Origin: Microcoleus vaginatus WJT46-NPBG5
GTDB taxonomy: Bacteria; Cyanobacteriota; Cyanobacteriia; Cyanobacteriales; Oscillatoriaceae
NCBI GenBank assembly: GCA_019359355.1
Contig: JAHHHM010000013.1
Coordinates: forward strand, 1 to 64,000
Length of the DNA: 64,000 bases
Reading direction: 5' to 3'
The stretch's first letter is position 1, and each line of letters begins with the position of its first letter. A model generated the notes under the pieces. That model was not told where the DNA came from. It saw nothing but the letters and a program-made list of their open reading frames with translations, and made no database searches. Shown here in pieces: positions 54,580-62,138 of the stretch. The translations under genes and the position numbers were made by a program.

Positions 54580-57500
54580 CTACACTTCCCAGTTAGGATT
54601 CGCGCCGGCACTAGGCTGATTATTCTGTGTACGCGAAGCGAGTAATTGGGCAATCTCACCGGCTAAAAAAGCAGGTTCCACCGGCTTGGTGATATGTTTT
54701 TGAAATCCCGCCTCCAGGATCTGCTGCTGATCGGTTTCTCCGGCATAAGCCGTCAGGGCGATCGCTGGGATCTGCCCGCCTTGATCTGCCGGCATCGCTC
54801 GAATTTCACGAATCAGCATATAACCATCCATGTGCGCCATCCCAATATCGCTCACCAGGATATCGGGTTGCTCTTGGGCGTTGGCAAACTCTCCCTTTTG
54901 GGAAATCACCTCTAGTGCCTCAAACGCAGAACTCACAGCCTGCACAGAAGCGCCATACTCTTCAAGTAAAAAGACTAACAACGACCGGCTATCCGCATCA
55001 TCTTCTACAACCAGTATGCGAATGCCTGCCAAATTTAACGCGTCTGGGGGCAAAACATCGGCTTCAGGAATAGCCGGCTCAACCCTCATTAAAGGTACCT
55101 GAATCGTAAAAGTTGCCCCTTGATTCTCGCCAAAACTGGTTGCTTGCACCGTCCCGCCGTGCAGTTCTACTAAATGACGCACAATCGCTAACCCTAACCC
55201 TAACCCCCCAAAACTTCGGGTGGTCGTGCTATCCTCTTGGCGGAAGTAATCAAACACAAAGGGCAGAAACTCCGGGTTAATTCCTTGCCCCGTATCGCTG
55301 ACTTGGATTTGAGCATAAGTGCCGGCACTTTGCAATTGCACCTGTACCCGACCGCCTGCCGGTGTAAACTTAACCGCATTTGATAGCAAATTCCAAATCA
55401 CTTGCTGTAAACGATTGGGATCGCCAGAAACTTTTCCCACATTCGCATCAAATACTGTTTTGATCTCAATAGACTTCGCTTCAGCCGCCAAGCGCACCGT
55501 TTCTAAAGCTGCCTCAATTACACTCGCCAAGTCAACGGGGTAGATATTTAAACTCAGCTTGCCCCGGAGAATGCGAGAAACATCTAGCAGATCCTCAATC
55601 AGTTGCGACTGCAACAGTGCATTTCGCTCAATCGTTTCAATCGCATAAGCAACTTTTGCCGGCGGTAAATTGCGGCTGCGAAGAAGCTTTGACCAGCCCA
55701 AAATCGGGTTTAGCGGAGATCGCAATTCATGAGAAAGTACCGCCAGAAATTCATCTTTAATCCGATTCGCTGCTTCCGCCTGGGTGCGAGCACACTGTTC
55801 GGCTTCATAAAGTCGGGTGTTTTCCACTGCAACAGAAGCCATCTGCGCCAATTGCACAATAATCGCTTCATCTTCTTCTGTAAATTCACCTTCGTACTTA
55901 TCTGATAACTGAATCAAGCCGATATTGCGCCCATCTGAGCCGACAAGCGGTGCGGCTAACCAACCGCGCATGGGAGGGTGATTTTGGGCTTCCTTGCCAA
56001 ATCCCCGCCATTTGGGATGGGCTTCCAGTTCTGCCTGAGTCAGCCGCATGGGCCGATTTTGATGGCAGACACAGGTGTAAATGCCCGAACCATCGGTCAC
56101 GGCATCATAATCTCGCCACGCTGCATACTTGTCTGAGAGCGAAACAGTGTTGATCGATTGCGCCCAGTTTTGGTTGACACTCATGCTCGTCACAGACTGG
56201 TGCGCCCCAATAATTGAACGTGCCTGTTGCGTGATCTTTTGCAGCACTTGTTCAATCGAAAGTGCAGAATTAATTGCTAATGCAGCCTCCGTTAACCCGT
56301 GCAACTGGTCGGCGTGCTGCTGCGATCGCCTCAAGGCTTCTGTGGTGGCGCGATTGAGTCGGGCATTTTCAACCATTAACCAGATGCGTTCAGTCACTTT
56401 CTGCAAAACTGATACTTCTTCGGATGTCCACATACGGGGAGCACCAGAAGTCTGGACAGCCAAATGGCAAACACATTGTTCGTCTTTTACTAAGGGAACA
56501 AACACATAGGCGCGAACGCCAACCGACTCGCAAATCGCTTGATAGAGGGTGCCGGCAGTCCGAGGATCGGTTTTCACATCTCGATTGACAATGGTACGCT
56601 CGGCTTTGAGATCCTCAATGATGTCAGCGCCAAATTCTTGGAGGGGATAGGTGCCGGCAATGCTGGAAACGCCCTGACAGTAATCGCTATAGACACACAC
56701 GATATTGTTTTCGGTATCCCACTCACCGTAAGTACAGCGGGCGACCTGAAGAAACTCCCCAACCGCATTCACTACAGTGGAAATTATTTCTTCTGGATCT
56801 GAGAGGCGACGCATTCGTTCATCCAGTTCTGTTAAAAAGCGGAAAGATTTCTCTGCCTGCTTTTGGTCATCAATATCTGTAATGGTTCCATACCATTTGA
56901 TAATTCGACCTTCCGAGTCTCGCTGGGGTAAGGCTCGACCCAAGTGCCAACGATACGTGCCATCACTTGCACGTCTTAAGCGGTACTCGATTGTGTAGGA
57001 TTCACCGGCTTTCCAGGCGGCTTTCCAAACTTCAAGACACCGGGGCAAGTCTTCCGGGTGCAGCACTAACTCAGATGCCCAACCTTGACCCGGTTCCAGT
57101 CCTGTGTATTCAAACCAGCATTGATTAAAGTATTCTGCCTTGCCGTTGGGGTGAGCCATCCAGACAATTTGCGGGATCGATTCGGCGAGTAGGCGAAATC
57201 GCTCGTCGGTGGTTCGCAGTACCTCTTCTGTGAGTTTGCGTTCCGTGATATCCCGGTAACAAATACCGAGACCCTCAGCGGATGGGTAAGCGTGGATCTC
57301 TAGCCATTGATCTTTGGGTTCGCAGAAAAACTCAAAATGGACTGCCACTTGATCGGCAACGGCGCGGCGGTATTGTTGCTCAACGAAAGTACCCGTTGAC
57401 CAGGAACATACCTCCCAAAGTGTTTTGCCAATCAAGTCCGCTGGCTGTTTGTCGGTCAGTTTGACCACCTCTTTGTTGACGTAAGCAATTCGCCACTGGT

Positions 57501-58614
57501 TATCTAAGGCGATAAAGGCATCGCTGAGGCTTTCGAGGATATGAACGATCTGGTTATGTGCGGACTCTGTTCGAGCCGGCAGGGCTAACTCAGACAATTT
57601 GCGGTTTTCTTCCCAGTGGAGTCCACTGCTAACGGCGGTTGCCACTTCACCGGCAACTAACTCTAAAAAACGCCGGTAGCTGCTGTCCGGGGAAAGCCTG
57701 GGGCTAATTCCGGCAACGAGCAGGCCGGCAGGATGTTCGGATGCCGGTGATGCAATGGGCAAAATCAGTGCTGTGCGGGGTGATTCCGGCCAAATTCCTC
57801 CCGGCAGCGAGCCAAATTGCGCTTCTAAGTTATCCACTTGTTGGCTGTGAACAGTCCGCGCCACGGCGGCTAGGGGCCAGGTTTCGGAGGATTCTGCGAA
57901 GTTGACAAATCGGGGACTTGCCGGTGTGCCGGCTTCTAGTCCTGCGGTGGCAACCAGACGCGCACTTGTCCCCTGAGTGTCTAGCAGGTAGAACAGGGCA
58001 AAGGGAATATCTGCGGGGTTGCCGGCAAGACTGCGTGCTGCCAGATTACAGGCTTCGCCGGCACTTCTCGCCTCGGCGCTGTGGGATGCTAATTCGTGTA
58101 GGGTTTGCGAACGTCGTTGATCGATGACAGAGCCGGTGGTTTCTAAAAAAGTGATTAAAATGCCGCCAACGCCGCCGCTTTCATCGCGGATCGGGCTATA
58201 GCAGAGTGTGAAATAGCTTTCTTGTAAATAGCCGGTGCGTTCAATGAGAAACTGCTGGTTTTCTAAGTACGTTACTTGTGCGGAGGAAAACACAGCTTCA
58301 TAAATCGGCGCGTGGATCTGCCACTCTTGGGCGCTGCATTCGCGTGCCGGCTGGCCCATTGCGGTTGGCTGCTGTGTACCGAGAATCGTTGCGTAGCCGT
58401 CGTTGTAGATTTGCACGAGTTCGGCACCCCAAAGGATCATCATGGGGAAGCGGGACGCCAAGCAAATACTCACGGCTGTGCGTAAACTCTGCGGCCAATG
58501 CTCGATTGAACCAATGGCTGTGTCTGACCAGTTTATAGAGCGCATCACAGAGGCAATTTCTCTGCCATCGCTAAATATATCTTCAGACTGAGTTGCTTTC
58601 ACTTCTGTCGTCAC
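54580..58614 (-). CDS. Hybrid sensor histidine kinase (PAS/GAF array, HisKA, HATPase, receiver)
   Basis: 1344 residues, soluble. Domains in order: PAS-like (about 25-160), GAF (165-330), PAS (345-465), PAS with PAC (470-595), GAF (600-755), GAF (775-935), HisKA with phospho-His in LSHELRSPLN (His near 962), ATPase lobe (N box NLLSNAVKF, G boxes DTGQGI and GGLGLGLAI), then a receiver domain from about 1200 with phospho-acceptor Asp near 1256 (ILVSDIGMAHMDG) and Lys in HITKPVEP. The GAF domains show no bilin-binding Cys in the usual spot, so the signal is unknown. The start is GTG, overlapping the TGA of the upstream HTH gene (GTGA), which implies translational coupling. No separate output regulator is nearby. 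Confidence 0.95.
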   Translation of the reverse strand: MTTEVKATQSEDIFSDGREIASVMRSINWSDTAIGSIEHWPQSLRTAVSICLASRFPMMILWGAELVQIYNDGYATILGTQQPTAMGQPARECSAQEWQIHAPIYEAVFSSAQVTYLENQQFLIERTGYLQESYFTLCYSPIRDESGGVGGILITFLETTGSVIDQRRSQTLHELASHSAEARSAGEACNLAARSLAGNPADIPFALFYLLDTQGTSARLVATAGLEAGTPASPRFVNFAESSETWPLAAVARTVHSQQVDNLEAQFGSLPGGIWPESPRTALILPIASPASEHPAGLLVAGISPRLSPDSSYRRFLELVAGEVATAVSSGLHWEENRKLSELALPARTESAHNQIVHILESLSDAFIALDNQWRIAYVNKEVVKLTDKQPADLIGKTLWEVCSWSTGTFVEQQYRRAVADQVAVHFEFFCEPKDQWLEIHAYPSAEGLGICYRDITERKLTEEVLRTTDERFRLLAESIPQIVWMAHPNGKAEYFNQCWFEYTGLEPGQGWASELVLHPEDLPRCLEVWKAAWKAGESYTIEYRLRRASDGTYRWHLGRALPQRDSEGRIIKWYGTITDIDDQKQAEKSFRFLTELDERMRRLSDPEEIISTVVNAVGEFLQVARCTYGEWDTENNIVCVYSDYCQGVSSIAGTYPLQEFGADIIEDLKAERTIVNRDVKTDPRTAGTLYQAICESVGVRAYVFVPLVKDEQCVCHLAVQTSGAPRMWTSEEVSVLQKVTERIWLMVENARLNRATTEALRRSQQHADQLHGLTEAALAINSALSIEQVLQKITQQARSIIGAHQSVTSMSVNQNWAQSINTVSLSDKYAAWRDYDAVTDGSGIYTCVCHQNRPMRLTQAELEAHPKWRGFGKEAQNHPPMRGWLAAPLVGSDGRNIGLIQLSDKYEGEFTEEDEAIIVQLAQMASVAVENTRLYEAEQCARTQAEAANRIKDEFLAVLSHELRSPLNPILGWSKLLRSRNLPPAKVAYAIETIERNALLQSQLIEDLLDVSRILRGKLSLNIYPVDLASVIEAALETVRLAAEAKSIEIKTVFDANVGKVSGDPNRLQQVIWNLLSNAVKFTPAGGRVQVQLQSAGTYAQIQVSDTGQGINPEFLPFVFDYFRQEDSTTTRSFGGLGLGLAIVRHLVELHGGTVQATSFGENQGATFTIQVPLMRVEPAIPEADVLPPDALNLAGIRILVVEDDADSRSLLVFLLEEYGASVQAVSSAFEALEVISQKGEFANAQEQPDILVSDIGMAHMDGYMLIREIRAMPADQGGQIPAIALTAYAGETDQQQILEAGFQKHITKPVEPAFLAGEIAQLLASRTQNNQPSAGANPNWEV

Positions 58615-58853
58615 AACCTCAGCTCCTTTTCTGCAAAGTATTTGGATAGCAATGCTTTGCCCCGATCACCTAGGGTGTGGAGCATGGCCATAATTTTCTC
58701 CATTGCCAGGGGTGAAGGTTTGGCCCGCCCGTTCTCCCAGCGATTAATTGTGGGAAATGTCACGCCTATTTTGGCTGCAAACTTCTCCTGCGTCAGCCCC
58801 ATTTCCTGCCGTAGTTCCCGAACTAGCTTACCAATCAATGGTTGTTCTACCAC
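58611..58853 (-). CDS. XRE-family helix-turn-helix regulator
   Basis: 80 residues, GTG start. One HTH_3 domain fills residues 8-62: LVRELRQEMGLTQEKFAAKIGVTFPTINRWENGRAKPSPLAMEKI, a very clear helix-turn-helix with the recognition helix PTINRWENGR. A short C-terminal tail (ALLSKYFAEKELRL) follows. No sensory domain is present, so any input must come from partners. The stop overlaps the GTG of the hybrid kinase by four bases, so the two proteins are made from one message and may work together. The long upstream region contains a 13-bp inverted repeat (59079-59110) that could be an operator. Confidence 0.93.
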   Translation of the reverse strand: MVEQPLIGKLVRELRQEMGLTQEKFAAKIGVTFPTINRWENGRAKPSPLAMEKIMAMLHTLGDRGKALLSKYFAEKELRL

Positions 58854-59462
58854 GAGCTTTTTTTTCCCTTACATTAACCTGTGATTAAGCAGTATAAGTC
58901 ATGCACTATAAAGAGCTTTATATCGTGAGGCACACTTGCTCTCTGCCGGCAGAGGGGATTTTTTAAGATTTAGGTTTTTTTTAACACTTTAAATTTGGGG
59001 TTGAATCTATCGGTTTTCTTTGCTTTAGGGGAAGCGGGAAACTTGATGATTGCTATCAGGGTGAGCGATCCAAAGAGCGAATTATGTTGAAATTTTATTC
59101 AACATAATTCCGGGCTTTTGAGAGTTGCAAAGCTTCTTTCTCAAGATAGTTGTGGGCTAAAAAAGCTTAGCCAATTTCTATCAATGGTATGAGGGAGAGG
59201 AGAGCCGATTTGCATAAATTTAAGCCTAAATATTGCTTAGTCGGCAATATCATTTTTTATTTATCAGGACTGAGATGTTTTTTATTTAAAATCTGATAAA
59301 CTTTGACTTTAAATCGTAAAGATCTCTCGACTACTGGCAAGAGAGGTTAAAATAGCTAAAGTTTTTTGAAGAAAAAGCAGCTTGATAAATTCAGAAATAG
59401 TTAGGGTAGAACTGGAGGTTGCCATATTTGACCGCTAACTATTTCTATCCCTAGTTATAGGG
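58854..59462. other. Long AT-rich region between the pPIWI-RE gene and the HTH/kinase operon
   Basis: 609 bases without a credible reading frame. It holds a perfect 13-bp inverted repeat (59079-59110), several poly-T/A runs (58972-58990, 59259-59285) and a 5-bp hairpin (CCCTA/TAGGG, 59449-59462) next to the pPIWI-RE stop. Confidence 0.55.
59079..59110. promoter_or_regulatory. Perfect 13-bp inverted repeat, candidate operator or hairpin
   Basis: GAATTATGTTGAA (59079-59091), spacer ATTTTA, TTCAACATAATTC (59098-59110). It is 226 bases upstream of the HTH gene start and 350 bases past the pPIWI-RE stop. It could be a regulator site, a terminator-like hairpin without a T-run, or an element end. 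Confidence 0.55.
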
Positions 59463-62138
59463 TTAGGGTTCGCGGATCGCATGAATTGGTCGATAATCAT
59501 CAAGCCCAGCAGCAAGGTGAAGTGGAGCCGGCAATGTTGTAGCACCGAGATAATGGATTAATCCGTAAAGTCGCAAACATTGAACGAAACTTGCCCAGTC
59601 ACTAAAGCAATCCCCTTCTTGAAGAGTAAGGTTGAGGAAAACGCCACGGGGATTATAACCTTGTGCATAGGGCTTCGGCTTCTTCAGTTCTCCTTTTTTT
59701 TCACCTCTTGTTTTTGCCATCGGTATTAATTTACTCTCCTGAAGAATACCACCACTGCGAGACTCAGGACGCTGATTACTCAAGTAGTAGTATCCACATT
59801 CAGCGTTTTGAGACAAGGGATAAAAAACACCTGCGGTGTGTCCTGCTAATTCCCCCTCTTCATCGCAAACGCGATAGATAGGAACCTCTAATGTATTAGG
59901 CGTAATAATAGAGGCTACGCGAACGTTAGGGTATTCTGAAATGGAAGGGAAGGTAATATTTTCACCTGTATCAAAAGCGAGAGAGTGCTTTTGCCAAAAC
60001 TGCTTCTGGAGAAATATTAAACCACAAGTGCGTAGATTGGCAGCATCAAAGCAGAACAGCGTTGGCTGTTTAGTTTCTTGGAACAGATTATTAAATACCC
60101 AAGATTGAATGTTACTTTTATTGAAATCAATAGCCTTAAATTCCTTTGCTCCTGATGCCATTTTTACTTGAAAAGTATGAAAGTTAAGCCAGTCGTTAAG
60201 TCCATAGGCTTTGGCTGTAATACCTTCCTTATCCATACGAACTGCCACAGGCAGATATTGAGTTTTTTCACCAATGTAGTAACGGATAAGATATACACCT
60301 ACGCTAGCAACATCTGAGGGGAATTTTTCGGCTTCAAAAGTAGGATAAACATAAGCCCCAGCCATTGATAGACCACTCAGTAGCGTATTTTCCACGCGAT
60401 GAGCAAACTCACTTTTTAGGGACTTTGATTTATAGGGTTTGCCTTCGTTTTTCGCTACCTCTTTTTCTGCTTCTTTCTGAGCAATTTTATCATTCAAATC
60501 TTCTATTTCGAGCGAATCTTCGTCATCATTTTCGTCCTTTGGTACAAAGTGATCTGTAACACTACCCATCATTGCTAAAGCCGGACGGAAACAAGGTTTT
60601 GGATCTTTGTCAGGATTTTTCCAAAAATTATCCTTGGGTAATATTTCAATCAAAGTTAATGTTACTGCCTGGTTATCTGAGGAAAGAATTTTTCTTAATT
60701 CTTGATGACTTTGAAATTGTCTAATTCTATTTTTACACTCTGTCTCCCATTTTTCCCCTGATAATTCTGCACCCAGAGTTCCAAGTTGTTGCACAATTAC
60801 ATCGTTAATATTATACTTCGTCGCCAGAAGTGGTATCAAATCCTCAGCTTCTTTGCTTTGGGCTAACAACACCAACTTCAGATTGGGTGGAATATAAAAT
60901 GGAGGAGCATTAGTTTGCTCGGCAAAGTGAGATTTTATAAATTCAGTTACCTTTTTGTAATGGGAAACTGATTTTCTTAATGCTTTATTGTTAGCACAAT
61001 GGGAATAAATTTCTACAAGAGGGAACTTGTCACCAAAAATCTCTTTAAATCGTTCCATACAGGCTTGTAGAAAAATTTCATGGTCTATAGGGAAAAAGCC
61101 AACATCTGTATTATGGGATGGTGACATAGTATTGCTGTAAGTTACTGCCCAAGCAAGTTCATCTTTTTTACAAGGGGTTTGAACTACATCTTGAGCATTA
61201 AACTTATCTCGGAAGTTAAGTTCCTTGACTAAACGGGCAAGATTGCTTTCAAAATCTATACCTTTCTGCTTACCCATATACTTCAATTTACAGGCAGCAA
61301 ATCTTGTAGAGTTCGTAGGTTTGATACAGACTGTTGCGCCTGAAGGCAGATATTTAAGTTCCCAACTCACCCACCGCTTAATACCATGCTCGCAAACGAT
61401 ATATGGTTCTCCACCTGTAGTGTAATGGAGAGCGAATGTCAAGCAGTATGAGTAGTAATGTGTTGTTGTCTCCTTTTCTTCGCTGCCTTGTTTTTTTCTG
61501 GTTTTAACTGCTTGCATTGGAGGCCAGCTAATGACTTCTTTAGCGGCAGATTTAGCCGAAACAATTTCGTGAAATTTTACGATTTCAGCTTCATTAGTTT
61601 TAGGATTAACTAAATAGAGTGGACGGGCTGCTACTGCATTTGCTAAAAGATAAGGAATTAAATCATAGTACAAATCGTCAAGATTTAGTTTTCCATCTTT
61701 AATGTCCCATACTGGCTGGGTAAGTTGCACTTTTTCGACTTGCAAATCACTACCAGAGATAGCCTGAATTTTAGCAATGTCATCGTCTGTTAAAGAATTG
61801 CAGTTTTCAAAGGAGACGTTCAGCCAGGTTTTTACAGCAGTAGCAATATAGGCAGTGTCTATCTTGTCAGTGTTGAAATAGAGCCATTTAGCAGAAGATT
61901 TTAGTCGGAACGCATTTGGGGAAGAGAACAAAATGCCGTCTACCAACAGTTGAAGGACTTGGTTGAGGCATTCAACGGGTGGCAAGACATAATTTTTACC
62001 CAGTTTGTGCTGTTGTAACCGATTAAAGAGTTCTTTCCAGTGGTCGGGAACAGTCAGTGCATACAATTTTTCAGGGGACGAGATTTGGGTTGGGACTTGC
62101 AATGCAAACAGTTGAATTGTGCTAGACTTTGATGCCAT
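59463..62138 (-). CDS. pPIWI-RE family protein (prokaryotic PIWI/Argonaute-related, predicted defence)
   Basis: An 891-residue protein of the bacterial pPIWI-RE family (Burroughs, Iyer and Aravind), which is predicted to bind oligonucleotide guides. The N-terminal region (1-about 450) corresponds to the family's X-type domain (IQLFALQVPTQISSPEKLYALTVPDHWKELF; LTFALHYTTGGEPYIVCEHGIKRWV). Residues about 595-891 are the RNase H-like PIWI module: VGVYLIRYYIGEKTQYLPVAVRM, PTLFCFDAANLRTCGLIF, YNPRGVFLNLTLQEGDCFSDWASFVQCLRLYGLIHYL, and LPAPLHLAAGLDDYRPI at the end. A charged linker (EDEDSLEIEDLNDKIAQKEAEKEVAKNEG-like) lies near 555-590. An SD GGAG lies 8 bases before the ATG. The gene overlaps the upstream helicase gene by 17 bases. 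CCGGC tags are almost absent, indicating acquired DNA. Confidence 0.9.
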   Translation of the reverse strand: MASKSSTIQLFALQVPTQISSPEKLYALTVPDHWKELFNRLQQHKLGKNYVLPPVECLNQVLQLLVDGILFSSPNAFRLKSSAKWLYFNTDKIDTAYIATAVKTWLNVSFENCNSLTDDDIAKIQAISGSDLQVEKVQLTQPVWDIKDGKLNLDDLYYDLIPYLLANAVAARPLYLVNPKTNEAEIVKFHEIVSAKSAAKEVISWPPMQAVKTRKKQGSEEKETTTHYYSYCLTFALHYTTGGEPYIVCEHGIKRWVSWELKYLPSGATVCIKPTNSTRFAACKLKYMGKQKGIDFESNLARLVKELNFRDKFNAQDVVQTPCKKDELAWAVTYSNTMSPSHNTDVGFFPIDHEIFLQACMERFKEIFGDKFPLVEIYSHCANNKALRKSVSHYKKVTEFIKSHFAEQTNAPPFYIPPNLKLVLLAQSKEAEDLIPLLATKYNINDVIVQQLGTLGAELSGEKWETECKNRIRQFQSHQELRKILSSDNQAVTLTLIEILPKDNFWKNPDKDPKPCFRPALAMMGSVTDHFVPKDENDDEDSLEIEDLNDKIAQKEAEKEVAKNEGKPYKSKSLKSEFAHRVENTLLSGLSMAGAYVYPTFEAEKFPSDVASVGVYLIRYYIGEKTQYLPVAVRMDKEGITAKAYGLNDWLNFHTFQVKMASGAKEFKAIDFNKSNIQSWVFNNLFQETKQPTLFCFDAANLRTCGLIFLQKQFWQKHSLAFDTGENITFPSISEYPNVRVASIITPNTLEVPIYRVCDEEGELAGHTAGVFYPLSQNAECGYYYLSNQRPESRSGGILQESKLIPMAKTRGEKKGELKKPKPYAQGYNPRGVFLNLTLQEGDCFSDWASFVQCLRLYGLIHYLGATTLPAPLHLAAGLDDYRPIHAIREP

